From NCBI GenBank assembly GCA_016287245.1, contig JAEEWG010000001.1, positions 248,001 through 312,000 of the forward strand: DNA of 64,000 nucleotides, given 5' to 3'. Below the pieces are notes generated by a model. The model saw nothing but the letters and a program-made list of their open reading frames with translations. It did no database searches and was not told the DNA's origin. How positions within the stretch are numbered: position 1 is the first letter of the stretch; every line of letters begins with the position of its first letter. Shown here piece by piece: positions 9,225 to 17,788 of this stretch. This stretch comes from Clostridia bacterium (GTDB lineage: Bacteria; Bacillota; Clostridia; Saccharofermentanales; Saccharofermentanaceae). Both the position numbers and the translations under genes were made by a program.

Positions 9225-11054
9225 TTATCCCTCGATCACCCTTCGGTCAAGTTCTTTCTGCATATCTTTAAGGAAAATCGAAGGCTTACACGCCTCATAG
9301 GCTTCCGTATACTGTTTCCAGGCAGAATCGAAATTTTTACTCATGATGATCTTCGGAAGCCACTCGTCCTGACACTCTCCGATCCGAATATGTGCAGCTC
9401 CCCCCGGTGTACGCGAATCGAGGCTGTTCGAATAAGTCCACATCGGGAACCATACTCCATTTTCCGTCACATCCGAATGTAGAAAATCCAGATAAGAAGT
9501 ATATCCGTAAGCATCGAAGCATTTTCTCATCGGCACGGAAAGCGTTGTGAAAAACTCCGAATCCTGTTCATCCGGCATCATGGCATTCTTCCCATCCTTT
9601 GAGGTTCCTCTATACTGCGGCAGCAAACTGTAACTGCAGACATGAGAATACTTATAGTACGGGTCTTCCCATTTGATACGCATTTCCGGCGTGCGATAGT
9701 ACATACCTTCATCGTCAACTTCATAATCCACACCTTTGATCCCCCAGAATCGAAGATCATGGACATCCTGATCCAGACACCTGTTTAGGAAAGAGAAAGC
9801 CAGAGCCGGATCTGAACACTTAGTCGTTACAGCAATACCGCTTTCATAGTTGATCACTCGATCGTAAGAGTGATAGTGATTGCTCATACCGCTTTTGACC
9901 GTAAGAGCCAAAGGGACATAATCATAACCGAGCTCATCATATCCTTTATCTTTAAATGTGGATTCTACTGCAAATCTGAAATCCCATCTCGCGTCAAAGA
10001 ACCCAAGTACCGCGCCACTTAAGATTTTTTCGATATATTGATCATAAATCATATCGGAAAAGTCTACATCGATGAGTTCTTTTCCATAGAATTCATTTAG
10101 TTTCTGAAAGTATGCTTTCGCTACCGGCGAGGTATTATAATCTTCCACCACCGGATGATCCGGATCCGTCGCATTTACATTGATAGCGCCGTCTTTCGGA
10201 TACCCGCCCAGGAACTGCGGCGGAGTATCTATACAAAAGCTTCTCCAGTCTTCACGCATGATCGTATAAGGAATGATCTTTGTGCCATCCTCATTTTCCT
10301 TATGTTCAGCATAGTATCTTTCCAGAAGATCGAAATAGTCATCCAGCGTCTCGATCTTCGGATATCCCGCCCATTCGAGGACACGGACCTGGATCCAGAA
10401 AGCTTCATCGTCATGGTACTTCTCTTTTGATTCGCCATTTATTCCATATATATCTGCCCAGTATATATGCCCATCCTCCTGACGGAAATGTTCCCACTGT
10501 TTGTCCGAATAGAGATTGCGAAGATTCGAATAAGCAGGATCCGCAAGATAGTCATCCCAGGCAACGAGGCTATTACTTTGATAGAGTTTCTCCGCAGCAT
10601 TACCGACTTCGATCAGATCCGGAAGACTACCATTAGCAATCATTTCCTCTACCGCTTCGATCGATTGAAAAGAATTATATCGTTCCTGCAAACGAACCCC
10701 CGTCTTCTTTCCGATCTCTTCTTTGATCTCGTTATCATCATCGATCTCCTTGCCTGCATAATAAGAAAGGAAAGTCATATCCTTGATCTCCAGGGGCTTA
10801 TTGGGATCGGAAGCACTTGGATCGGAAGCACTTGGATCGGAAGCACTTGGATCAGTCAAACTTGTATCCGAAACGGATGGGTCTTTTACCTGATCAACAG
10901 TAGTAGCCGTTGTGTCAGAAGAAGACGTTGATACTTTACGTTCAGGTCTGATTTTCTTCGCCTTTTTAATACTCTTTTCCGATGACTTTGAGCAGCCTGC
11001 AATAATGGACACACTAAGAACACAGGCGATCAGCGACAATACCCTTTTATTCAT
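9225..11054 (-). CDS. Extracellular sugar-binding lipoprotein, orphan (LplA-like)
   Basis: A 609-residue ABC-type solute-binding protein. An N-terminal signal ends in the lipobox IIAGC (about residues 18-22), followed by a Ser/Thr/Asp-rich linker with DPSAS repeats to about residue 95. The mature domain is a close paralogue of the binding protein at 18809-20473, about half identical by eye, sharing stretches such as SDKQWE, DGHIYWA and RVLEWA. No permease genes adjoin it, so it may lend substrates to the permeases at 16875-18727. It has its own -10 (TATAAT, 11097-11092) immediately behind the tRNA terminator. Substrate unknown, probably an arabinose- or xylose-containing oligosaccharide. Confidence 0.9.
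   Translation of the reverse strand: MNKRVLSLIACVLSVSIIAGCSKSSEKSIKKAKKIRPERKVSTSSSDTTATTVDQVKDPSVSDTSLTDPSASDPSASDPSASDPNKPLEIKDMTFLSYYAGKEIDDDNEIKEEIGKKTGVRLQERYNSFQSIEAVEEMIANGSLPDLIEVGNAAEKLYQSNSLVAWDDYLADPAYSNLRNLYSDKQWEHFRQEDGHIYWADIYGINGESKEKYHDDEAFWIQVRVLEWAGYPKIETLDDYFDLLERYYAEHKENEDGTKIIPYTIMREDWRSFCIDTPPQFLGGYPKDGAINVNATDPDHPVVEDYNTSPVAKAYFQKLNEFYGKELIDVDFSDMIYDQYIEKILSGAVLGFFDARWDFRFAVESTFKDKGYDELGYDYVPLALTVKSGMSNHYHSYDRVINYESGIAVTTKCSDPALAFSFLNRCLDQDVHDLRFWGIKGVDYEVDDEGMYYRTPEMRIKWEDPYYKYSHVCSYSLLPQYRGTSKDGKNAMMPDEQDSEFFTTLSVPMRKCFDAYGYTSYLDFLHSDVTENGVWFPMWTYSNSLDSRTPGGAAHIRIGECQDEWLPKIIMSKNFDSAWKQYTEAYEACKPSIFLKDMQKELDRRVIEG
10804..10863. repeat. 15-bp tandem repeat in the lipoprotein linker
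   Basis: Three identical 15-bp units (GGATCGGAAGCACTT) and one degenerate unit in a row, in frame, encoding SDPSA repeats in the linker of the binding lipoprotein. A repeat of this kind can change copy number by slippage without breaking the frame. Confidence 0.9.
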
Positions 11055-11091
11055 ATAACCAATACCTCACAACCAAACAAATTGCAATTAC

Positions 11092-11097
11092 ATTATA
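11092..11097 (-). promoter_or_regulatory. Candidate -10 of the orphan binding-protein gene
   Basis: A TATAAT on the minus strand 38 bases upstream of the start codon. No good -35 is visible because the expected position falls in the T-rich tail of the tRNA-Tyr terminator, so an activator or read-through may matter. Confidence 0.4.
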
Positions 11098-11110
11098 AAT
11101 AATGGGAAGA

Positions 11111-11147
11111 ATAAAGAAAAGAACTGTTCTTTTACGAACAGTTCTTT
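11111..11147 (-). terminator. Terminator of the tRNA-Met/tRNA-Tyr unit
   Basis: A perfect 12-bp inverted repeat (11118-11129 and 11136-11147) with a 6-base loop, followed on the minus strand by TCTTTATTCTT. It ends the tRNA transcript just 3 bases after tRNA-Tyr. Confidence 0.8.
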
Positions 11148-11150
11148 AAC

Positions 11151-11235
11151 TGGTGGGAGAAGGTGGATTCGAACCACCGAAGTCGGTGACAACAGATTTA
11201 CAGTCTGCCCCCTTTGGCCGCTCGGGAATTCTCCC
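11151..11235 (-). tRNA. tRNA-Tyr (anticodon GTA)
   Basis: An 85-nt tRNA with acceptor stem GGGAGAA/TTCTCCC, long variable arm, anticodon loop CTGTAAA giving GTA, and encoded CCA. It is second in a two-tRNA transcript after tRNA-Met. Confidence 0.95.
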
Positions 11236-11268
11236 TCGAAATATATATGATGTAGATTGGCTTCAATT

Positions 11269-11345
11269 TGGTGGGCCTTCAGGGACTCGAACCCAGGACC
11301 GACCGGTTATGAGCCGGTTGCTCTAACCAACTGAGCTAAAGGCCC
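11269..11345 (-). tRNA. tRNA-Met (anticodon CAT)
   Basis: A 77-nt tRNA with acceptor stem GGGCCTT/AAGGCCC, anticodon loop CTCATAA giving CAT, and encoded CCA. The acceptor stem starts with a G-C pair, so it is not an initiator. It is most likely elongator Met, but a lysidine-modified Ile tRNA also reads CAT and is not ruled out. The T stem has a U-U opposition at its second pair. Confidence 0.88.
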
Positions 11346-11385
11346 GCTTGTTGAGTATGTACCCATTTCTCAAAGCGCAAGAAAG

Positions 11386-11414
11386 ATTATAACGATAAAC
11401 AGTAGATTCGTCAA
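11386..11414 (-). promoter_or_regulatory. Promoter of the tRNA-Met/tRNA-Tyr unit
   Basis: TTGACG (11414-11409), a 17-base spacer and TATAAT (11391-11386) on the minus strand, about 40 bases before tRNA-Met. Confidence 0.8.
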
Positions 11415-11463
11415 CACCTTTTCAAAAAAACTTCTCTTCGAGAAACCACTGATATAAAAGAAG

Positions 11464-11539
11464 CCCTGGAATTCTGTTTTCAGAAGCTTTTGGAGTTCTT
11501 AACCTCTGAAAAGAACAAGCCTCTGAAACAGATCCAGGG
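11464..11539 (-). terminator. Large three-tier stem-loop after asd
   Basis: The outer arms CCCTGGA/TCCAGGG pair, continue through an imperfect CTGTTTCAGA/TCTGAAAACAG stem and an AAGC/GCTT stem, and enclose an inner GTTCTT/AAGAAC hairpin. The minus strand then reads CTTCTTTTAT. It sits 12 bases past the asd stop and most likely ends that transcript, though it is much larger than a usual intrinsic terminator. Confidence 0.6.
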
Positions 11540-11551
11540 TCTCCTGAATGA

Positions 11552-12637
11552 TCAGTCTTTTGCTGTCAGATAACCCTTCTTATAAAGGAGCTCAGCTGTC
11601 AGCATCGCGCCACCTGCTGCACCACGAAGTGTGTTGTGGGAAAGGCAGGTAAACTTATAATCGAAGATCGGGTCTTCTCTTAAGCGGCCGATGGAAACAC
11701 CCATACCGCCCTCGAACTTCGCATCAAGTGCCGGCTGCGGACGATTGTCCTCATCGATGTACTGCAGGAACTGCTTCGGAGCGTGAGGGAGATCGAGCTC
11801 CTGCGGTGCGCCCTTATAGTTCTTCCATGCCTCGAGCATCTCTTCCTTTGTCGGCTTTCTGTCGAACTTAACGGAAACAGCAGCTGTATGACCTTCCTGA
11901 ACCGCTACTCGGTAGCACTGGGCAGAGATGACCGGAGCTTCTGCCTTTACGATCTCGTTACCCTCGATGTGGCCCCAGACCTTCAGCGGCTCCTGCTCGC
12001 TCTTCTCTTCTTCACCGCCGATATAAGGGATCATGTTCCCTACCATTTCCGGCCAATCCTTAAATGTCTTGCCGGCACCGGAGATCGCCTGATATGTACA
12101 TACATTGATGTACTTGATACCGAAGCTCAGAAGAGGTGTTAATGCCGGTACATAGCTCTGGATGGAGCAGTTCGGCTTAACTGCGATGAATCCACGCTTG
12201 GTGCCGAGTCTTTCCTTCTGCTTTTCGATGATCGCTGCGTGATCGGAGTTGATCTCCGGAACCATCATCGGAACATCCGCTGTCCATCTGTGAGCGGAGT
12301 TATTAGAAATGACAGGTGTCTCAAGCTTAGCGATCTTCTCTTCGAGAGCACGGATCTCATCTTTCTTCATATCGACGGCACAGAATACGAAATCGACCTT
12401 TTTGCAGATCTCTTCGATATCTTCTGTACTTTCGACGATCATATCCTTCACATAAGAAGGCATTTCACAATCGATCTTCCATCTTCCCTCTACGGCCTGC
12501 GCATAAGGCTTACCTGCGGAACGAGGAGATGCAACTACTGCAACACACTCAAACCACGGATGATCGTCCAGTAAAGAGATAAATCTCTGTCCTACATAAC
12601 CTGTTGCGCCAATGACGCCTGCTCTTAACTTTGCCAT
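11552..12637 (-). CDS. asd: Aspartate-semialdehyde dehydrogenase
   Basis: A 361-residue enzyme that reduces aspartyl phosphate to aspartate semialdehyde for lysine/DAP, methionine and threonine synthesis. GATGYVGQRF at residues 10-19 is the NADP motif, VKPNCSIQSYVP near residue 158 carries the catalytic cysteine, and a conserved HT pair lies near residue 244. Length and the NCSIQ active site match the archaeal/fungal-type branch of the family, common in Clostridia, rather than the shorter classic bacterial form. It is monocistronic, with a strong promoter and a terminator-like structure downstream. Confidence 0.95.
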   Translation of the reverse strand: MAKLRAGVIGATGYVGQRFISLLDDHPWFECVAVVASPRSAGKPYAQAVEGRWKIDCEMPSYVKDMIVESTEDIEEICKKVDFVFCAVDMKKDEIRALEEKIAKLETPVISNNSAHRWTADVPMMVPEINSDHAAIIEKQKERLGTKRGFIAVKPNCSIQSYVPALTPLLSFGIKYINVCTYQAISGAGKTFKDWPEMVGNMIPYIGGEEEKSEQEPLKVWGHIEGNEIVKAEAPVISAQCYRVAVQEGHTAAVSVKFDRKPTKEEMLEAWKNYKGAPQELDLPHAPKQFLQYIDEDNRPQPALDAKFEGGMGVSIGRLREDPIFDYKFTCLSHNTLRGAAGGAMLTAELLYKKGYLTAKD

Positions 12638-12656
12638 GATGTATTCCTCACTTCAT

Positions 12657-12676
12657 TGTCCGCGTGTCGTGGACAT
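12657..12676 (-). other. Hairpin in the asd leader
   Basis: TGTCC/GGACA arms in the 5' untranslated region of asd. It is too small for a lysine riboswitch; its role is unknown. Confidence 0.35.
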
Positions 12677-12693
12677 TTGTCTTTGATGGGTGT

Positions 12694-12722
12694 ATTATAG
12701 CGCAACCATTTCGCTATTGCAA
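12694..12722 (-). promoter_or_regulatory. Promoter of asd
   Basis: TTGCAA (12722-12717), a 17-base spacer and a perfect TATAAT (12699-12694) on the minus strand, about 57 bases ahead of the asd start. Confidence 0.75.
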
Positions 12723-12788
12723 GTTATTTTTGCGGATTTATGTTACTATTATCCTGTAAGTATACGTTTTGTTTAATCAGGAGTCAGT

Positions 12789-13793
12789 ATGAGCCGTCCA
12801 AAAGGAAAATCTTCAGGCGAAAATGCTACTTTTCCGATTCTTGAACAGTACCTTCGTTATATGCAGGCTGTTCAGGAAAAGTCACCGCTTACTATTAAAG
12901 AGTATAAATATGATCTTATTCTTCTCTTCCGCTTTCTGAAGTATGACCGAAAACTCGTCAAACTCACGGATGATTTCAAATTTGAAGATATTCCGATCAA
13001 CGATATCGATGAAAAGTTTTTAAACTCCATCACCTCGGACGACCTCTTTGCCTTCCTGATCTTTTTATCCAGGGAAAGAAAAGCCTCTTCTGCTACCCGC
13101 GCAAGAAAGGTCGCTACGATCAAGTCGTTCTTTAAGTATCTTTTCCAGAAGAAAAGGATCGTCAAGGACGACCCTTCGTATGAACTTGAAACACCTCGAC
13201 GCGCAAAACGTCTTCCCAAATACTTAAATCTCGAACAGAGTCGTGATCTTCTCGATGCTGCTGAAAGGTCCAAGAGCGAATTTGCCGCAAGAGACTTCTG
13301 CATCGTCACATTGTTTTTAAACTGCGGGATGCGTCTTTCCGAGCTTCGCGGGATCGACCTCTCAGATATTACAGACGATACGCTGCGTGTGGTCGGAAAA
13401 GGCAACAAAGAACGCACCATTTACTTAAACGATGCCTGCATGAATGCGCTCTCTGATTACTATCCGGAGCGTGACAAGATGAAAAAGAAAGATAAGGAGG
13501 CGCTTTTCTTAAGTTCCCGCGGGACAAGGATCAGCGGCCCCATGATCCAGAACATCATTAAAAGGCTCTTCACGGCTTCCGGTATCGATGCGTCCGCCTA
13601 TTCGGTCCATAAGCTCCGCCACACTTGTGCGACGCTTATGTATAAGTACGGTCAGGTAGACATCCGTACACTCCAGACGATACTCGGACACCAGAGTGTA
13701 GCGACTACGCAGATCTATACCCATGTAGATGAAGAATCTCTCCACGATGCGGTTTCAAAAAATCCGCTGTCAGGCAGAAAAAGAAAAGACTAG
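12789..13793 (+). CDS. Tyrosine recombinase, XerC/XerD type
   Basis: A 334-residue site-specific recombinase with an N-terminal SAM-like core-binding domain (about 15-150) and a C-terminal catalytic domain. GMRLSELRG (Arg near 182), a lysine in VVGKGNKE, HKLRHTCATLM (His and Arg near 274-277), LGHQSVATTQ and the nucleophilic Tyr in IYTHV near 310 make up the full RKHRHY set. It is most like chromosome-dimer-resolving Xer proteins of Clostridia. It is not flanked by phage or integron genes, so a housekeeping role is likely. It is divergent from asd and has a GGAGTC ribosome site. Confidence 0.9.
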   Translation: MSRPKGKSSGENATFPILEQYLRYMQAVQEKSPLTIKEYKYDLILLFRFLKYDRKLVKLTDDFKFEDIPINDIDEKFLNSITSDDLFAFLIFLSRERKASSATRARKVATIKSFFKYLFQKKRIVKDDPSYELETPRRAKRLPKYLNLEQSRDLLDAAERSKSEFAARDFCIVTLFLNCGMRLSELRGIDLSDITDDTLRVVGKGNKERTIYLNDACMNALSDYYPERDKMKKKDKEALFLSSRGTRISGPMIQNIIKRLFTASGIDASAYSVHKLRHTCATLMYKYGQVDIRTLQTILGHQSVATTQIYTHVDEESLHDAVSKNPLSGRKRKD

Positions 13794-13822
13794 TTCTCTC
13801 ATCTTTTCGCATGAGAAGACTT

Positions 13823-15439
13823 TTAGTCTTCTTCATTCTCCATATAAGATTCAAAGAACCTCAGCGCCACATCCTTTTTATTCTGCGGATGCAGGTCATT
13901 ATACTGTCCGAGATCGTATGTCGGGATCAGGTAACAGTACGGGATCTCATCGACGACCTTTTTCTGTACTTGACGAACGCCATCAAAAGGATCACTTTCA
14001 TATACCGGACCGTCTCCGAGCCAGTAGGTAAGCTCTGCCATATAAAACGGGACATCTTTCCCGAAAAGAGATCTCCACTCTTTGACCATATCTTTGAGAA
14101 GCGGAGCATAATACTGCGGATACTCGCAGTTGGATTCGCCCTGGTAAAAGAGGAATGCCTTACATGAATACTTTTGGATCGGATAGATCATTGAATTAAA
14201 AAGAGCCGTAGGCGACCACAGGAAGAATGTCTGACCTTCTACAGGACCGGACGTACTTCCGAATCGCATCTTCCACTCACCTTCAAGAGAGATCTGTCTG
14301 TCACCGTTTTTCAGAAAATACGGGCATTCTTTCACTGCGCCGCCGATATTCGTATCAACGACCATGCGGACTGTGATAGTATTCTTACCAGGTTTTAACA
14401 TGCCCGGCTTCAGAAAATATCTTCTAGGCGGATATTTAAATGTGAATCCCCCCACAAAGGTACCATTCACATATGTGGTATCTCCGTCCATAAGTGTTCC
14501 CAGACGAAGCTCGACTTCCTTATCGCACCAGTCTTCCGGGATATCCACGATCTTCTGGAGCCAGAAAGAGCCTTTAAAGTTTTCATACTCTGTCTGATAG
14601 AACGTTGACGGCATATGGAAGGTCTCATACTCACCTTCCGGCCATGTCTCCTGCCAGTTTCCGGAAATGCCGGGATCGTTATCATCGACGTTCTTATGCC
14701 AGGCATCCAGACGCTTCATATCCGAAGCTGTCGTCTCTTCGACAAATGCCATGTCGTACTTTTCGAGTTTTTCCTTATAGCACCACAGGCAACATTTGCT
14801 CTTATCCTGATTGCATTTACCGGAATCACTAAGTTCATTTTCGAAAGAAGCGAACGACGCACGAAGGTTTTCCTCGCTCATCAGGCTTTCCACGGGAGCT
14901 CCGCCCACCGCAGTCTGAACCAGTCCGACCGGTACATTATCCTTCAGGTACTTTTCTTTTGCAAAATAGAATCCGATCGCACTGAACATATCGATATTCT
15001 CCTGATCGGCATTGCCCCATTTTCCACCCTCAAGGATCTCATTCTTCATTTTAAATAGCGGGATCTTCGGCACTTCGAACTGTCGGATCTCAGCAAAATC
15101 CGCACTTCTTATCTCATCGTAATGATGATCTGTCGTCCATATCAGGGGAAGTTCCATGTTCGACTGTCCGCCCAGAATATATACATCTCCAAAAAGGATA
15201 TCCGAGATCTCTACGGCCATACCTCCATTCACACGGACAGTGAGCGTATAGGGTCCGCCAGCAATATATGCAGGCACTTTCGCCTCAAATATCTTTTTGC
15301 TTTCATCAAAAAAGACCGGCAGATCTATTCCATCAAAAGAGACCTCTATCTTTTCGCCGTCCTCATAAATGCCGCGGATCGTGTTATCGACATCGCGCTG
15401 CAGGATCATGCCATTACTGTAGATACTGGATAATTTCAT
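13823..15439 (-). CDS. SASA-domain carbohydrate acetylesterase
   Basis: A 538-residue esterase of the sialate O-acetylesterase/acetylxylan esterase (SGNH-like) class. GGQSNMELPL near residue 90 carries the nucleophilic Ser, and YQGESNCEYP near residue 425 is the conserved block III-type segment. Between them lies a galactose-binding-like beta-sandwich insert (about 270-355, with IPEDWCDKEVELRLG and YVNGTFVGG). There is no signal peptide, so it acts in the cytoplasm, probably removing acetyl groups from imported xylan or pectin oligosaccharides. It is the last gene of the sugar-transport operon. A small hairpin overlaps its stop and lies just past the convergent recombinase gene. Confidence 0.85.
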   Translation of the reverse strand: MKLSSIYSNGMILQRDVDNTIRGIYEDGEKIEVSFDGIDLPVFFDESKKIFEAKVPAYIAGGPYTLTVRVNGGMAVEISDILFGDVYILGGQSNMELPLIWTTDHHYDEIRSADFAEIRQFEVPKIPLFKMKNEILEGGKWGNADQENIDMFSAIGFYFAKEKYLKDNVPVGLVQTAVGGAPVESLMSEENLRASFASFENELSDSGKCNQDKSKCCLWCYKEKLEKYDMAFVEETTASDMKRLDAWHKNVDDNDPGISGNWQETWPEGEYETFHMPSTFYQTEYENFKGSFWLQKIVDIPEDWCDKEVELRLGTLMDGDTTYVNGTFVGGFTFKYPPRRYFLKPGMLKPGKNTITVRMVVDTNIGGAVKECPYFLKNGDRQISLEGEWKMRFGSTSGPVEGQTFFLWSPTALFNSMIYPIQKYSCKAFLFYQGESNCEYPQYYAPLLKDMVKEWRSLFGKDVPFYMAELTYWLGDGPVYESDPFDGVRQVQKKVVDEIPYCYLIPTYDLGQYNDLHPQNKKDVALRFFESYMENEED

Positions 15440-15451
15440 AGAAGATCTCCT

Positions 15452-16105
15452 TTATGAAAAAATATATTCGAGCATACGTTCATTTAATTCACTAGGATTT
15501 TCAGAATAGACAAACGTCAGATACACTTCATCTGCCGTGATCCCGAGCTTCGTCTTCATCTCATCCGGGATACGGATCGCGACCGGATTTCCCTTTATAT
15601 CAGACAGGAATTCCTTATCGCTGTACTTAGAATCATTCTTATACTTGGAAAGATCAAGATAGTAATCGTATGACAGGAAATGTTCGAACTGATCCTTTGT
15701 CATCAGAAGATACTGAAACATGCCCGTCGTCATCTGGGAAATGAATGCCGCCTCGACATCTCCTTCGTTATAGCCGCCACTTTGCGGAACGACAATAACA
15801 TTTCCACCGTATTTGGCGACCTTCTTTTTATAACCGGATCCCAAGTAAGAGATAAAATCACTAGTCAGAACATTCTCTGAAGCCTCAGAGATATTTACAC
15901 CGACACCGGCTCCAGCATAAGCGATCTGCTTATTCTGGAAAACATCTCGTGCAAACCAGGCAATACCGATAAGTACAGCGATAACGATCAGGACCTTGAT
16001 AAGATAATAATCTCGGAAATACATAAGTTTTCCGTGTCTATCCAGCGTAGAGAATTTCTCTTTTTCCTGCTCGATCTTCTTTTTCAGTGAAACTTTCTCG
16101 CCCAT
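15452..16105 (-). CDS. Single-pass membrane protein of unknown function, sugar operon
   Basis: A 217-residue protein I do not recognise. A basic N-terminal segment (residues 1-35) is followed by one membrane helix (about 36-55) and an extracellular domain with VNISEASENVLTSDF, a Gly-rich VVPQSGGYNEGD turn and a C-terminal VYLTFVYSENPSELN. The charge pattern puts the N-terminus inside and most of the protein outside. It starts just after yesL and precedes the esterase gene, so it is probably an accessory of oligosaccharide uptake or its sensing. Confidence 0.75.
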   Translation of the reverse strand: MGEKVSLKKKIEQEKEKFSTLDRHGKLMYFRDYYLIKVLIVIAVLIGIAWFARDVFQNKQIAYAGAGVGVNISEASENVLTSDFISYLGSGYKKKVAKYGGNVIVVPQSGGYNEGDVEAAFISQMTTGMFQYLLMTKDQFEHFLSYDYYLDLSKYKNDSKYSDKEFLSDIKGNPVAIRIPDEMKTKLGITADEVYLTFVYSENPSELNERMLEYIFS

Positions 16106-16106
16106 A

Positions 16107-16790
16107 TCACTTCTCAGCCTCTGTTATATCCTCTATCTCTGCGGGCTTCTCATCACCGTCCTCTTCCGGATCTGTGAACTTCTCTTCAAGTTTTTTAAAG
16201 CCACGGATCAGGATCAGACAAAGACAGAATTCAACAACAAGATGAGAAAGCACGACAACGGCCGGCAAATACCTGAAATACTTTATACACGCATATAAAG
16301 AAAATCCCATGATGGACGCCACAGAAAGAAGTCCGATAAAATAGACGATCGAAAAAAGGACAGACGTCTTGAATGCTTCTTTCACCGTCACCTCAAATCG
16401 GGAGATGATCGGAAAGATCGTCATGATGATGAAAAGGACAACTAATGTAATAAATGCAGCCGCAACGAAATAGAGAACCGGGACATTCGATATACCTGTA
16501 TCGATCATCCAGGACCAGTCCATACAAAGAAGCGCGCAGGCAAAAAGAAGGATGACCCAGATAATGGTCGCCTGCTTGAAATTCTCTTTAAACGCTTTAA
16601 AGAACGGCTTGAATACAGCCGGCTCTTCTCTTCTTACGATACGCATGGCCACATCATATTTCGCAGTCAGGGCCGGTCCGATCGTAATGATCGGAATACA
16701 GCAGATCGTACAGAGTACATTCAGAATAATAAGATCGACTACAGTATTTATGAACTGTATCAACGGACTGTCATATTTCAATAGATTCAT
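16107..16790 (-). CDS. yesL: YesL family (DUF624) membrane protein
   Basis: A 227-residue integral membrane protein with five to six hydrophobic helices and the DUF624 opening (LNVLCTICCIPIITIGPALT at residues 24-43). YesL proteins are regularly encoded with CUT1 permeases and YesMN regulators for plant polysaccharide use; their biochemical function is unknown. The C-terminal 35 residues are acidic. It is separated from the permease gene by a stem-loop with terminator features, so its expression may be lower than that of the transporter. Confidence 0.88.
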   Translation of the reverse strand: MNLLKYDSPLIQFINTVVDLIILNVLCTICCIPIITIGPALTAKYDVAMRIVRREEPAVFKPFFKAFKENFKQATIIWVILLFACALLCMDWSWMIDTGISNVPVLYFVAAAFITLVVLFIIMTIFPIISRFEVTVKEAFKTSVLFSIVYFIGLLSVASIMGFSLYACIKYFRYLPAVVVLSHLVVEFCLCLILIRGFKKLEEKFTDPEEDGDEKPAEIEDITEAEK

Positions 16791-16820
16791 TCTACTAACC
16801 TCTTCATCTGATTTTACGCA

Positions 16821-16860
16821 TAAAAATGCTACCTGTCCATAGAAGTACAGACAGGTAGCA
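16821..16860 (-). terminator. Terminator-like hairpin between permease gene and yesL
   Basis: A perfect 11-bp stem (16827-16837 and 16850-16860), a 12-base loop and a TTTTTA tail on the minus strand. It can stop part of the transporter transcripts before yesL. Confidence 0.7.
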
Positions 16861-16874
16861 CATATAGATGGAGA

Positions 16875-17774
16875 TTACTCTTTTACACCACCGATCGTAA
16901 GACCCGTTACAAAATATCTCTGAAGGAACGGGTACAAGCAGATGATCGGGAGCATGGTTGCAATCGTTGCAGCCGCACGGACCTGAATTTCTGTTGTCAT
17001 GTCCGTAACCTTACCCGAGCTGTCCGCGGACGGATTGAGCTGAGTAAGAGAGCTCAGAAGTTTCTGGAGCTCGTACTGCAGGGTTGTATTCTGCGACTTC
17101 AAGCGGTTATAGATCATTGCATCGAACCAGGAGTTCCAGTGCCAAACTGCTACGAACAGGAATACTGTCGCGTAAACCGGCTTACACAGAGGAGAGATGA
17201 TCCTTACAAAGATCGTCATATGACCTGCACCGTCAAGCTGTGCGGACTCTTCATAAGAATCCGGGAGCGATGACATGTACGTACGAAGTACGAGAATATT
17301 AAATGCACTTACCAGACCCGGGAAAATATATACCCAGAATGTACCTGTAAGACCAAGTTTGGTCATAAGGAGTACCGACGGAATAAGACCGCCGCTGGCG
17401 TACATGGTGATGACCCAGAAAAGGGACAGGCTTCTTTTGAAAATGAAGTTCTTTCTGGAAATGATGTATGCCAGAAGAGCATTCGCACCAAGAGAAAGGA
17501 ATGATGCCAACACGGTACGGGAGACCGTAACGATCAGACCCTGACGGAAACCGCTCATATTGAATACTTTCTTATAAGCCGCAGTAGTAAACTTTCTCGG
17601 CACAAGATGAATATTCTTAAGAATAGCTTCCGATCCATCCGTGAAGGAGTAAGCCAGGGTGTTCAAAACCGGGTAAAGTGTTACCGCACAGAACAGGATA
17701 AGGAAGATCGTATTACAGATAACGAACGCCCAGTCCCATCCGTTCATTTTTGTTTTCGTTAACTTTTTGAACAT
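16875..17774 (-). CDS. ABC sugar permease, LplC/YtcP-like
   Basis: A 299-residue inner permease subunit of a CUT1 carbohydrate importer with six predicted membrane helices. The ATPase-docking EAA loop reads QLDGAGHMTIFVRIISPLCK near residue 180, and the N-terminal LYPVLNTLAYSF and C-terminal RYFVTGLTIGGVK are typical of the LplC/YtcP branch. It pairs with the permease encoded 14 bases upstream. No ATPase gene is in the operon; such importers use a shared MsmX-type ATPase encoded elsewhere. Confidence 0.95.
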   Translation of the reverse strand: MFKKLTKTKMNGWDWAFVICNTIFLILFCAVTLYPVLNTLAYSFTDGSEAILKNIHLVPRKFTTAAYKKVFNMSGFRQGLIVTVSRTVLASFLSLGANALLAYIISRKNFIFKRSLSLFWVITMYASGGLIPSVLLMTKLGLTGTFWVYIFPGLVSAFNILVLRTYMSSLPDSYEESAQLDGAGHMTIFVRIISPLCKPVYATVFLFVAVWHWNSWFDAMIYNRLKSQNTTLQYELQKLLSSLTQLNPSADSSGKVTDMTTEIQVRAAATIATMLPIICLYPFLQRYFVTGLTIGGVKE

Positions 17775-17788
17775 TACACTACCTCCCC

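Noticed and set aside
10804..10863. Short direct repeats as a possible CRISPR array
   Set aside because: The units are contiguous with no spacers, 15 bp long and in frame within a lipoprotein linker.
12638..12693. Lysine riboswitch ahead of asd
   Set aside because: The leader is only about 55 bases with one short hairpin, far too small for the lysine aptamer.
12789..13793. Tyrosine recombinase as integrase of a mobile element
   Set aside because: No attachment-site duplication, excisionase, phage or conjugation genes are nearby, and the neighbours are housekeeping genes; a Xer-type role fits better.
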